From assembly GCF_024679245.1 (NCBI RefSeq), contig NC_090186.1:35352946-35416945 (forward strand): a stretch of 64,000 bases of DNA. The letters run 5' to 3'. The notes under the pieces are model-generated. The model saw only the letters and a program-made list of their open reading frames with translations, had not been told where the DNA came from and did not search any database. Shown here piece after piece: positions 37,729-49,457 of the stretch. How positions within the stretch are numbered: position 1 is the first letter of the stretch; each line of letters starts with the position of its first letter. Source of the DNA: Pseudorasbora parva (taxonomy: Eukaryota; Chordata; Actinopteri; Cypriniformes; Gobionidae). The translations under genes were made by a program, and so were the position numbers.

Positions 37729-37820
<92 letters not shown>
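37729..37820 (+). repeat. (TA)n microsatellite
   Basis: About 46 TA units; perfectly self-complementary and likely to be unstable. 37,411-37,728 and 37,821-38,040 show nothing else. Confidence 0.97.
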
Positions 37821-37823
<3 letters not shown>

Positions 37824-38830
37824 TATAAAATTTATATAAAATAAATTTGTAATATGAAACATGGCACCACCCACTAAAAGGATTTACAGAACTGTTTCCA
37901 TTTCTTATTCCAAAATGGTTTTCACCGTTTTTTACGCTTTCGAATGATACTTAATTTATAATGATTATTAAAATATGTAATAGGAAAAAAGGCAATAAAA
38001 AAGGAGCGCCAAGCATTCCGCTATAGCGGGACAGTGACAGTTAAAGGTGCAGTGCGTAATATTTATGAGGATCTATTGACAGAAATGCAATATAAATAAT
38101 GCGTAATTATGTTTTCAGTGGTGTACAAAGCCCTTATAATGAACAGTTAATTCATAAATTATACCCATTCATCCAGATCCCAATAATACTTTGAGTCTTA
38201 CACCGACCAGATTACGATCGCTTTATCACACACTCTTCAGTCGCGACAGTCAGACAGAGGCGATTAAATGATATCCGTGCTCCACTCCACGTTGGTCATT
38301 CTAAAATATTTTATTCAGTCCCCGACTCCCCATAGATCTGATTCTGAACTCACCTAATTAATGCAAGACTATATCTATCTAACCAGAGGCCATGACCATT
38401 ACCATAGAAACAAGTGACCAACTCAACCTCCTCTCACGGTTACTTTACATAATTAAGCTGTGGTTGATACGTGCACATAAAATTACAATAATCAGGAGTT
38501 GAGGCTTTTACTGTTTTAGATTGTTCTAATAACTATTTGTTGCTCTAAAGGGAAGACCCATTTGGTCTACTAGCCTATACAGTCTAAGTATATGTAACTA
38601 ATGCCAATGTGTTAGTCGAAACTCTAAAACATCAGTCTGATGTGCCCTTCTGCTTCACTCAGAACTGTCCTCTAGTCCGTTACTAACCTGAGCGTATAGA
38701 TTTGCTGTGTTACAAACGTAATGTAATCTACTAGAGTTAATTATTCCAGAATAAGTCAGAATAATCAGAATCAATGTAACAATTTATTATTAGTCAGGTA
38801 AATGTATCACGCCAAGTACATAATCAATTC

Positions 38831-39356
38831 AAGGGTAATTTGTTGTTTATATAGCACTTTTCTGGGTACTCAAATCGCTTTTAGAGGGGAGGAATCTCCT
38901 CAACCACCACCAATGTGCAGCATACACCTGGGTGATGCGACGGCAGCCATATTACACCAGAACACTCACCACACACCGGCTGATTGGTGGAGAGGAGAGA
39001 TTAAGCCAATCATTACACGGGGATTATTAGGAGGCCATGATGGACAGAGGCCAATGGGCAAATTTGGCCAAGATGCCGGGGTTACACCCCTACTCTATCG
39101 AAGGATATCCTGGGATTTTTAATGACCACAGAGAGTCGGGACCTCGGTTTAACGTCTCATCCGAAGGACGGTGCTCTTTGACAGTATAGTGTCCCCATCA
39201 CTATACTGGGGCGTTAGGACCCACACAGACTACAGGGTGAGCGCCCCTGCTGGCCTCACTAACACCTCTACCTAGTTTTCCCAGTTGGTCTCCCATCCAG
39301 GTACTGACCAGGCTCAGCCCTGCTTAGCTTCAGTGGGAAACTGATGATCTTGGGGT
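38831..39356 (-). mobile_element. SINE3-like, 5S-rRNA-derived SINE
   Basis: On the minus strand from 39,356 the sequence reads GAAGCTAAGCAGGGCTGAGC, then TGGTCAGTACCTGGATGGGA and GAGACC. This is the 5S rRNA internal control region (A box, intermediate element, C box). The body continues to a 3' end near GTGCTATATAAACAACAAAT. SINE3 of zebrafish was described as a 5S-derived SINE, which this fits. It has lost the first ~25 bp of 5S similarity and is probably an old copy. Confidence 0.88.
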
Positions 39357-40280
39357 ACAGGGTGATATTTTCCAACCTTGTACTTGTGAAAGTGCACTGG
39401 AACAGCAGTCAAACCTGTGACTTCCCACCCGTGAACTCGTACTAGATCGATGTACTCCCAGTTATGAGCTCTGACGTCACATAGCCCGCGAAACAACAAA
39501 GGCAGAGCCTACGAACGTAGTGTTTATGGAAGTCATACATTAAAAACCAAATCGTTTATTAAAATAAGGTATTGCTCTAACGTTATTTATCAGCAAATGT
39601 TATTCATTTTCAGCAGCTTTTCTAGCGTTAGTTTCCAGTCCTTTGAGAGCAAGAATGAATCACTACCAAATACATTTCGAAATGTACAAATAACATAAAA
39701 TAAAAGGTATAACAGCTTCTCTTGCCTTATGTACCATTTTTCTTTCCACCGTTTCCCTCAAATGAGCACCTTTGGCAATAAATGATTGTAAATTAGCATT
39801 AAGCACCATTCGGTTCGCCATGCTTTGTTTACATCTTGCTACCGCAAATACTCAGGCGGTTTGGTGTGACTTTGCCTGGAATGCTACAAAGTCATGACTC
39901 GTGGTTTGAAGTCAGAACTTGCTGTCACTTTTTACCCAGCCGTCCAATCAGAGACAAATACAACACAACCTTCTGCGTGTACAAAGTAAACAGAGGACTA
40001 CAACAAGCATAATAATGGAACAAAAAAAATCATTTAAAATACTTCACATTGTATCAGCATTTTCAAATACAGAAACCAACTATCTGTGAAATGATACGCT
40101 AGTAACACTTCCGGATATTCCATATCATAGCAAGCAAAGCGTCTGCACTGTGCTGCCAAAATGCTAGGTATAGCGCGCCTAACAGTTTCAACTGGCTCAA
40201 AACGCTTTGGTGGACATGCGGCCTAAACTGACAAACTGCTAGTTTGTAACAGAGCACGAGTTACTCTCTGCTGTCTCAAA

Positions 40281-41179
40281 TATTTCTAAAATATCGCATT
40301 TTTCTGTCCGAGCCCGGCCCACATCCGACAGAGCAGTAACCGAACCCGACCCGAGCCCGACAGGCATTAAAATATTTATGTCCGAGCCCGACAGTTAAAA
40401 TCTATTTTTTTCCTCATATACTAATGACACGTACATTTTTTTGTGTGGAAAGCCCGCTTTTATTAAGCAACTATAGGAAGGCATTCTGAAATGTTTACAG
40501 ACGAGCGCATCAGCACGCGCATGGAGCATCAAACGTTACACAGAGCCCAATCAAATAGCCAACTGAAATTAAATGAACAAAGGTCTGCTAAAAATGGCCC
40601 AAGCTAACAGAACAAAACATTAACGTAACACAATTGAAATGCTTATTGAAATGAAAGTCATCCTACCAATTTTCTTAAACTGTATGGTTCCTAAACTGCA
40701 ACATGGGATCTATTTACATAATCTATCGATCAAAGTTTAGGCTAATCGAGGTTTTGTGCAGAAAAAGGATTGCATCAACTGTGGATGGCTTTAAGGCTGT
40801 CCTACTGCCAGCAGCGCTGAAGTTGCGCTCACTGGAATGAGAGGGATGCCGGCCAATATGCACGCTTGTGTTGCGTGTTGTTGTCACGGCGACATAAACA
40901 AATTTCCGCATGCAGGAAGACGGATGTTAGGGTAATATTTTACATTTATTTTAATCACAAAAACAAACCATTGCATCAAGTTAAACAGGCCCATTGGCTA
41001 CTTGCATAATAAGCAGTTTTAAATTTCAACGGTATGCCTGCTTATCACACTGACGTGACCGAGCCCGAGCCGAGCCCGACCCGAACCCGAACGTCATTTC
41101 TAAATATCTGTCCGAACCCAGCAAGACCGGTCGGGTACCATCGGAACCCGTCAGGCTCGGGTCTGGTATCCATTCTCTA
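40281..41179. mobile_element. hAT-like element nested in family H
   Basis: Flanked by GTCTCAAA at 40,273-40,280 and 41,180-41,187, an 8-bp target duplication. The ends carry reiterated CCGAGCCCGACCCGA-type sequence in opposite orientation (40,306-40,400 and 41,058-41,165). The very tips (TATTTCTAAA and TCTCTA) are weakly inverted. No transposase. Confidence 0.75.
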
Positions 41180-41319
41180 GTCTCAAACAATGACATCTTT
41201 GTCCTATGTCGGCCACCGTAGATTCTGTGCTTTGAAAGGGAGGGGTAAGCAGTGGGCAGTTTCAATTTGCAACCTCACCACTAGATGCCACTAAAATTTA
41301 CACAGTGCACCTTTTAAAG

Positions 41320-41478
41320 CAGGGGTCCCCAAACTCGGTCCTGAAATGCCACTGTCCTACAGAGTTAGCTCCAACCCCAATCAAACAAACATGAAACAGC
41401 TAATCAATGTCTTTATAGGTCATATTAAAACACTTATAAGCTGGTTCAGGTGTGTTTAACTGAGTTTGAGGACCCCTG
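41320..41478. mobile_element. Small hAT-like MITE
   Basis: CAGGGGTCCCCAAACTCGG at the left, GAGTTTGAGGACCCCTG at the right, 159 bp. Flanks TTTTAAAG and TTTTAGGG agree at 6 of 8 bases, as expected of an aged 8-bp duplication. It directly adjoins the right TTAA border of family H. Confidence 0.8.
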
Positions 41479-42654
41479 TTTTAGGGAGTTCAAAAGGTGC
41501 TATAATGACCCATGCATGTATTGCTTGCTATTTTTTACCTCACTCCGTCTTTAATATTAAAACACTCAAACATGGTTATTCTTCTGTACTGGAGGACCAC
41601 TGAGATTTTTCCATTCATTTAATTAAATATACAACAGAGAGGAAAGAAAATGCAATCTGCATGGTCTGTGGTCACAGCTTGAAAAGATTAATGCTTCCAG
41701 GACATAAAAATAATCTAATAATAACCCTACATTCTTGGGAAATGTTCTTATCCATGACCATGTAGCTCAAATGAAATATGCAATATGTGGCTTCTACTAT
41801 TTCTAACCTGGCAGTACTAACCATTTTGATATGGTTCTCCAGATAGCAGCTGCTAGCTTGTGAAGTGATCTAACAGCAGGTTAGATTTTGTTTTGGAGAG
41901 ATAACACCAGTCTGTGGTGCTGACTGCGGTATGTTGGCAGTAGATGTTAGTCCATTGTACTCACAACAAGTCAGAAGATAGAAGAACGGTGCAGTGTTTC
42001 AGAGGACGGACTGTGTTTAGTTTGCTGTTTGCTTTCTTTTGTTGTGATGGCTTTTGTTTGTCTGCAACAAATATTTATCCAGTATCGACTCAGAAAACCT
42101 TCATAAAGAAGCCTTTTTATTGAAAGATCGGTAAAAGAATCAGATCTCATTAAAGGTGGAGCCAGCTGTCTCTGGTGATAGTGGCTGCCTCCTGTGCAGT
42201 CCAGCAGATTTAGGTCTTAATGAGTATGTAGATTGCTGTATGTAGAGGTGTCCATAAAAAGTCTTTGAAGTTTCCTGCAGAGAGCTCACCAGCAGAATTA
42301 ATCAGATGAACTTCACACAACCTTCTGCGTTGCTGAGAAAGAAAAAGAGAAACGTTGCATTGCGCCCTAGCAGTTTAGACAGTACACGCTTTCATCAAAG
42401 AGAGTCTGGGGAAAACCTACACGATTCCTACGACTAATTTTATTCATTTGTTATGAATGTATTCATAATGTTCTTCTCCAAGCTATTAGAGACTTCAAAC
42501 TATGTATCATTTATAGAGATCACAAATAATTGTTTATGAATCGTTCTGCATAGATACACTGTTTTTACAAGTACAGCATTGGTTCTACCCTCCCAAAAAA
42601 CAAAATATTCAACCAATTGTCAGTGAAATATGTTTAACCTTGATTTGTCAACAA
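41479..42654. other. Intergenic, nothing recognised
   Basis: Unique-looking DNA without exons, RNA genes or transposon ends. Confidence 0.45.
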
Positions 42655-42842
42655 ACAAGTCCGATCCATGGAGGCCCAACCTAGCAATTTACAGGGCTTA
42701 AAGGGTCTGCTGATAACATCTTGATGCCTGATACCCCAGCACACCTTCAGGGATCTATTGGAGTCCATGCATCGATGGGTCAGGGCTGTTTTGGCAGAAA
42801 AAGGGGGACCAACACAACATTGGGCATGCCTGATCAGTGTAT
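42655..42842 (+). pseudogene. Tc1/mariner-like transposase C-terminal fragment
   Basis: Words such as GGAGGCCCAACCTAGCAATT, CCAGCACACCTTCAGGGATC and GTCAGGGCTGTTTTGGCAG match, by recall, the 3' end of a common fish Tc1-like element. The translation includes YPSTPSGI and SPCIDGSGLFWQKKGDQHN. It ends TGATCAGTGTA, like a terminal repeat. The upstream portion is absent. Confidence 0.6.
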
Positions 42843-43889
42843 GTTTTTACATTGCTTTAACTCATCAAAATAACTTTTTAATTTAATAAGCAAAACATTT
42901 TTTTTACAGTGTTGTCCAAACAGCATGATACTCTTTTATATACAACTTAGTTTCAACAACTTCTCTAAAAAGAAAATGCTGGATGCTTCAAAGTGTGTCT
43001 GGCACTGCTAAGCAAATTAGCGGCTGTGATGAGTGGCAGTTAGTGGGCACGTAACACAGTAATTTGTGCTGTTTTGTTGTGTTACCTCATAGTAGGAGGA
43101 TCAATCTGCCACCGGCTCTGTCTGGCCAGATTAGACCTCTTAAACTCCATCTGATACAGCACAGCATGTACTGCTGCACAAAGTCAGAGCGAGCAGAGGA
43201 AGGGGAAGTCATCCAACCAAATAATAAAGTGTTATTGAGGGTGAAATGGGAATTTTAATTAGCTGGAGTCAAAAGTGCCATGTGGAACTTTAACAATGGT
43301 TGTGCACTTTCACAATGACACTGTGTCCTCAGTCAAGCCCTGGTGATGTGACTGCTCAGCCCAAACGTACGTCCTTCAGCCATTTAATGCTTTAATGGGG
43401 TAAAATCCCTTTATATTGCCGTTATCAAGATGCCACTGGCCATTTATGAACTGAAAGGTCGATTTTTACTAATTATAAATTTGTGATTTCGCCAACACTT
43501 TCAACCACCGTGACACGATAGCTAGGGGATAGTATGGCTAAAGGGGCATGAGATGGATACAGTATATGGAAATATGTTGTCTTTACCATTGGTACTAGAG
43601 CTGACCTCAGCTGGACAACGACATTATTTTCTTATTAGAGCCGTTTTACAGCAGAATCAAACTCTGTTTGCGTCACTGATTCATTATTTTACGGTTCATC
43701 CCTACAAAGCTGCTTTGAAACAATCTGTATTATATATAAAGTGCTATAAATAAACGTGACGACTCATTCACAAGCTGCACACATAATATCTGCTTCATTG
43801 CTGACAAATGGTCAAAGACATGTTTAAGTTTTGTTTTTCTAGGCAAATATCAACCTCATCCGGCGCTCTGTGTTTTCTGTCTCATAAAG
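42843..43889. other. Intergenic, nothing recognised
   Basis: No exons or transposon ends. Scattered ORFs under 70 aa. Confidence 0.4.
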
Positions 43890-44345
43890 TCCTGTTACTA
43901 TTTTATGGAAGCTTGTTTCCGCCACAGAATAAAAAAGGTAATTGATATTTTTTATCTCACAATTCTGACTTTATAACTCGCAATTCCAACTTTGTATATT
44001 GCAATTCTGACTTAATCACAACCAATTGTGAGTTATAAAATCAGAATTGTGATATATAAACTCAATTCTGAGAAAAATTATTTTATGTTACATGTTATAT
44101 ACGGGATATAAACGAACAATTGTGTGTATATATCTCGCAATTCGCCTCAGAATAAAACATTTTAAATGATAATTGCGACTTTTATCTCAAAATTGTAAGT
44201 TTACATCATGCAATTCTGAATTTTTTTCTCAGAATTACGAGTTATAAAGTCACAAATGAGTTCCTATCTCACAATTCTGACTTTCTAACACGCAATTTAT
44301 ATCTTGCAATTTTTATTTTATATCTCGCAATTCAATAAACAATTA
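43890..44345. repeat. Degenerate AT-rich minisatellite
   Basis: Reiterations of ATCTCACAATTCTGACTTT / TATAACTCGCAATTC with both orientations present. Roughly 20-25 bp units, heavily diverged. Confidence 0.6.
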
Positions 44346-44444
44346 AGAGAATATCATTGATATTACAAGAAAGATAAGTGCAGCAGTAGTATAAAATAGA
44401 TAGTAAGCTTTAAATAACAAAAGAAGAATCAAACAGTGTGAATG

Positions 44445-44558
<114 letters not shown>

Positions 44559-44711
44559 TAGACTGGGCTATATGAAGCATATGTTTGTGTATTCACTTGA
44601 ATTAGTGTGTTAATGTGTGAGTCATAAGGGATATAAAGAGACAGACATTATGAACAATGAATAAGCTCTATAAAGTACACAGGCTTATGCTCGTCTTGTT
44701 GACCCATGCGG

Positions 44712-44769
44712 ATCATCCTAGCGCTCATTGATTTTCTACTCTTTAGTTGTGAAATCAAGCTGAACAGAC
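44712..44769 (+). repeat. Copy 2 of the duplicated ~58-bp block (intergenic)
   Basis: Corresponds to 541-599. Shared: ATCCTAGC.CTC..TGATTTT and the identical 24-bp end at 44,746-44,769. Sequence around it (44,557-44,711, 44,770-45,224) has no recognisable transposon. Confidence 0.6.
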
Positions 44770-45224
44770 CTGAGGCAGTCTGACCAGCCCATAATAACTA
44801 AGGTTACAGTCTGAGTTCAGAGTCACTGCGAGGTCAATGTGAGAGATTTGATGCAATCACCTATATCACTTTATCTTAATTAGGTGCAATTAAATACAGC
44901 AACAATCATGCTTGTGTTGAGCTACACAAATTAAGTTGAGCTTAGAACAACAACTACAATCTAATACTGTTTGTAGGCTTATCAAGGAGAAATTAAGGAA
45001 CTAGGATTTTGTTCCATTTTTGTACCTTTTGTAAGAAGAACAACAAAAGAGTTATTACGTCTCCATAAGTTCCCATGCTTAATTAAATTATACAAAATAA
45101 ATGCAATATGAGTGTACCCTAAAGCCCCAGTCTGGTTCTTGGTCATTTTAATGTATTTATGCTTCTTATTTTGAAACCCAGAAAATTTAAGGAATGCATA
45201 TATTTGAGTTGAGTTGACATAGAT

Positions 45225-45471
45225 GTTTGCGCACAAAAACTATTTGCTTCATAAAAATATTGTATAACCACTGTAGTGAGATAGACTTGTTAAAGATGTC
45301 TTTAGTACCTTTTATGGGTCTTGAGAGAGGAAATGTCATTGTTGCCAATGGAGCCCTTTCTGAGCCATCGGATAGTAACAAAAATATCTTCATTTGTGTC
45401 ATAAAGATGAACAAAGGTGCATGAGGGTAAGTATGACAGAATTTAGATTTTTGGGTGAACTAATCCTTTAA
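45225..45471. mobile_element. Partial short element of family N (right part)
   Basis: Shares TGCGCACAAAAACTATTTG, CACTGTAGTGAGATAGACTT, TTTTATGGGTCTTG and the right end TTTTTGGGTGAACTAATCC then TTTAA with the family N elements at 46,256-48,098. The left half is missing. Confidence 0.7.
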
Positions 45472-46259
45472 TTAAAGCTGCAATTTTTAACTCAAAATCA
45501 ATTTTGAGCAAGTACATAACCAGGCATTGTTCAAAACAATCTCCTTACCTAACCCTTACTTAAATTCAAGCATGTCTTTGCGTCATTACATCACATCTGT
45601 ATACATAAAGAAGGATGGCTAGTAGACTATATGCATGTGAGGATGCTGCAGGTGGCGGATCATTTATAGCCTTTTCTCACAGCAGCTGCCTGGAATAATT
45701 AAATGTATCATTTTGATGGCGGATTGAAATCCAGAAAGGACAATCATCGGAGATTCAACCGTAGTCAAAAGCAAAAGATTAGACTGTAAGGAGATGTAAA
45801 TCTACAGGTAACGCTAATACACACTAAATAAATGTAGTCATGTAATGATGAGGTTGTTAAAATTAACAATTTGAGAACAAAGTATTACAATAATAATAAT
45901 TTGCACGTTTGATGTCATGTGAGCTAAGTGATCGTTAGATTTATTCACCACTGGATTTACTTTAATGCTTTTTTCTCAGTTCAGAACAAAATTGCAGAAG
46001 ATATATTACTTACTTGTTCAGATGACATTTTGTGTGGGGAAAATTCTTATTTTGGTCATACTTCCAAGATATAGAATTTGTGATTCTGAAGTACATTATC
46101 CACACCGTTGCGGTGACTGACAGCCACACATTCATCCTCGCTGAGGAGCCGTGCCGATACACAATCCACATAAAGATGATAATTCAGCAAATAACTGCAA
46201 TTGCAGGTTTCAAACAGAGATGGCGACAAAGAGGCAAAACGTCCGGACTGCAGCTTTAA
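45472..46259. mobile_element. TTAA-bounded short element, family M
   Basis: TTAAAGCTGCAATTTTTAAC at the left and GTCCGGACTGCAGCTTTAA at the right, 788 bp with TTAA at both borders. Its right TTAA (46,256-46,259) is also the left TTAA of the next element, and its left TTAA directly follows the TTAA of the preceding one. Confidence 0.8.
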
Positions 46260-46518
46260 ATGGTTAGTTCACCCAAAAATGAAAATTATTTCATTAATTA
46301 CTCATCCTCATGTCGTTGGACACCCGTAAGACCTTCGTTCATCTTCAGAACACAAATGAAGATGTTTTTGTTGAACGCTGATGGCTATGAAAGACTTCAG
46401 AGAGGCCTCCATTGGCATTCAGTATATTTCCACTCACAAGACCCATAAAAGGCACTAAAAACACTGATACAAAGTCCATCTCACTACAGTGGTTGTACAA
46501 TCATTTTACAATGCGACG

Positions 46519-46558
<40 letters not shown>

Positions 46559-46860
46559 ATGATGCATGTTTTTTGTTTTCCGTGTAGGTCTCGGACATGA
46601 ACTCACTCTAGCTAGCGGCACTCCTTCTCTTCCAGGTCATGTATCTGAACGGCGGAGCTGCGTCATATTCTCGCGCGTGTGTCGATTTCACGTCAATAAC
46701 TTGGTGGATAAAGTCGTTATTTTGATTTTTGTGCGCACGATAACTATTTTTGTCACATTGTAAAATGATTGTACAGCCACTGTAGTGAGATGGACTTTGT
46801 ATCGATGTGTTTAGTGCCTTTTATGGGTCTTGTGAGTGGAAACGACATGAGGGTGAGTGA

Positions 46861-48060
46861 TTAAAGGGTTATTTCTCCCAAAAATGAAAATTATTTAATT
46901 AATTACTCACCCTCATGTCGTTGGACACCTGTAAGACCTTCGTTCATCTTCAGAACACAAATGAAGATATTTTTGTTGAAAGCTGATGGCTGAGAAAGGC
47001 TTCAAAAAGGCCTCCATTGGCATTCAGGACATTTCAACTGACCCACACACAAGACCCATAAAAGGCACTAAAAACACATCGATACAAAGTCCATCTCACT
47101 ACAGGGGCTGTACAATAATTGTACCAAGCGGCGAGAACAGTTTTTGTGCGCAAAGAAAATCAAAATAATGACTTTATCTACCAAGATATTGTCTTCCGTG
47201 TAGGTCTCGGACCTGAACTCACCTGGAACTCACGCGATAGCGGCGCTCCTCCTCTTCCGGGTCATGTATTCGCTATTGATTCGAATGGCGGAGCTGCGTC
47301 ATATTCTCGCGCATGCATCGAGTTCACGTCAATAATTTGGTGGATTATATCGTTATTTAGATTTTTGTGCGCACAATAACTATTTTCGTCGCGTTGTAAA
47401 ATTATTGTACAGCCCCTGTAGTGAGATGGACTTTGTAAAGACGTCTTTAGTGCCTTTTATGGGTCTTGTGAGTGGGTCAGTTGAAATGTACTGAATCCCA
47501 ATAGTTCTGCCAGAAAGACTCGGGAGAATAAATACTGTGACAATAATCCATTTATTAACAATCCAGCAAGCAATAAAGTACTTTGGCATAGGCCCCGTCC
47601 GTAGCTCGCAATCAGAGGGTATGGACTCTGCATATCCTGCCTGAAGACGAAGGCAGAGGCGCAGCCGACCCCCCCGTGAGGTATGGAAGGGACCATCCTG
47701 GTGGTGGTGGTGGGGTGGAGTAGGGAAGGATTTGACTTGGAGGTGGTGGGGAGGATGGCGGTGAATTGGGGCGTCAGCATCTGCGAACTCAAACATGAGT
47801 AAGTACCGATCTTTTATACCCAAGTATTAGAATGTGATTGGATAGATAGAAGTTGAAGAGACGTAACAATTAAGTCTTCCTGGCAGAACTTATGCTAAAG
47901 CTTTCATAGGCCTTTCTGAAGCCTTTCTCAGCCATCAGTTTTCAACAAAAACATCTTCATTTGTGTTCTGAAGATGCACGAAGGTGTTACGGGTGTCCAA
48001 CGACATGAGGGTGAGTAATTAATGAAATAATTTTCATTTTTGGGTGAACTAACCCTTTAA
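46861..48060. mobile_element. Inner family N element, inserted at a TTAA within the outer one
   Basis: Begins TTAAAGGGTTATTTCTCCC and ends TTTTTGGGTGAACTAACCC then TTTAA. It is itself interrupted at 47,503-47,907 by an LTR-like element; without that it is about 795 bp. Inverted inner arms include ACCTTCGTTCATCTTCAG and GGGTCTTGTGAGTGGGTCAG parts. Confidence 0.88.
47503..47907 (-). mobile_element. Solo-LTR-like element, copy 1
   Basis: Read on the minus strand: ATGAAAGCTTTAGCATAAG, a TATAAAAG box, a GC-rich segment, AATAAA in GTTAATAAATGG, ending TTTCTGGCAGAACT. Promoter-like and poly(A)-like signals in this order fit a solo LTR. Inverted AGTTCTGCC ... GGCAGAACT lies near the ends. Host sequence resumes on both sides, losing two bases. 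The second copy is at 53,655-54,030. Confidence 0.65.
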
Positions 48061-48098
48061 TGAAATAATTTTCCTTTTTGGGCGAACTAACCATTTAA

Positions 48099-49118
48099 GA
48101 CCACTTGGAAAACACATAAAATGTACAATAAGATGATTAGATCAGTTCAGATGCTTTCTTCTCCAATATCTTGTTGTGTAGCAGTCTTGCTCTGGGGCAT
48201 AATTAATACAAATGCACGTCTCAAAAATCCTGCTCTTCATACTGTCTGAAAGAGACAATCTCACCATCTATTCAGAAGCTCAAACAGTGCCCATAAATAA
48301 ATGTCAGAGTCAATAGGGATAATAGCTCCTGCCTAGCTTAGATTGATCAGTTTAATTATTCATGCAGCTATAGCTCATGACATGAAAAAGATGTGGTGTC
48401 AATAGAGCTTCATTGATCCACTGAGCTTCTTAGCTGCTGACTGCAGCAGAAACATTATTGTGCGATACTGCCGCATTGTACCTATTTTTACATTTTGACT
48501 GTGCTTTAATGCATCGGTATGAAGCCATACACTTCATCTGACTTTTTAATGTGTTTTGGGACTGGCGCGGAACAGAAGGAAAATGTGCAAATGGATTTCT
48601 TCTTTTTTTGGACTTAGATGCACATTATTCTCCTAATGCAGGCCAAATTATTGGGCTTTAATAATCTAGGAGTATAGCCTCAAAAACACACATGCATCCT
48701 ACAGAGCTCACAGTGTATGAGTTCACAGCAAAATACATTCTTAAACTGTACTTGATAAATCTATATGCATGAGTTCTGAATCATTATCCTATGAATCCCA
48801 TTCTGATAAACTTTTAAAGAAAGCCATATAGCAACTCTGTCAAAGTGAGTTATTAGACCTGTGTATATTACATCCTATAGCACTACTGCAGTTTTAAATT
48901 CAGATCTGCAAGCCTATCGTGGTGGAAAAGCAGTTACTGCTGGCAATAATAGCAAGGAGTGACATTCATGCTCTCAGTACTGAATTGGCCGGGTATTGGC
49001 CTCTTGTTTATTGTAGATGCACTTAAAGGGGAGATTGTGGAAAAAAAGACTGCCTGTCTGTAACATAAAATAATAGAGGGACTATTTAGAAGCAACCACA
49101 ATTCTTATATATATATAT
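48099..49118. other. Unique-looking intergenic block
   Basis: No transposon ends or exons. 48,180-48,560 holds clustered AT-rich factor-like words (TTTAATTATTCATGCAG, GATTGATCAGTTTAATT) in otherwise unique DNA; it may be a regulatory element, which is inference only. Confidence 0.35.
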
Positions 49119-49397
49119 GTGTGTGTGTGTTTGGGGGGGTGTGTGACATATGAGGACACAAATGTGTATAGGTATTACAAGGAGAGGATGACTTATAAGG
49201 ACATTGGCCATGTCCTCACTTTTCAAAATGTTTATAAATCATAGAGGATGAGTTTTTTTAGAAAGTAAAAATGCAGAATGTTTTCTGTGATGGGTAGGTT
49301 TAGGGGCAGGGGCAGTGGCAGTGTAGGGGGATAGAAAATACGATTTGTACAGTATAAAAACCATTACGCTTATGGAATGTCCAAATATGTCACAAAA

Positions 49398-49451
<54 letters not shown>
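49119..49451 (+). repeat. Third, diverged copy of the (TG)n-linked unit
   Basis: A short TG run, then a unit with AGAAAGTAAAAATGCAGAAT and GGTAGGTTTAGGGGCAGGGG as in 3258-3959, then (TG)n at 49,405-49,451. The first ~100 bp of the unit are more diverged, and GGGGCA is extended. Confidence 0.85.
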
Positions 49452-49455
<4 letters not shown>

Positions 49456-49457
49456 TC

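Larger units (their letters stand above)
38041..41317. mobile_element. TTAA-bounded element, family H, with nested insertions
   Basis: Left TTAAAGGTGCAGTGCGTAA, right TTTACACAGTGCACC then TTTTAA: inverted ends with TTAA borders. Inside are a SINE3-like copy (38,831-39,356) and a hAT-like element (40,281-41,179). Sequence at 39,360-40,270 is neither and may be a further insertion or the family H core. Confidence 0.7.
46256..48098. mobile_element. Outer family N element, interrupted by another family N copy
   Basis: Starts TTAAATGGTTAGTTCACCC and ends GGGCGAACTAACCATTTAA. The left 605 bp runs to 46,860 in the right terminal repeat, breaks at a TTAA, and resumes at 48,061 with TGAAATAATTTTCCTTTTTG to the final TTAA. 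Everything between is the inner element. Contains a 30-A tract at 46,527-46,556. Confidence 0.88.

Noticed and set aside
38831..39356. Genuine 5S rRNA gene
   Set aside because: Only the internal promoter part matches 5S; the rest is SINE body and no 5S 3' end or T-run terminator follows.
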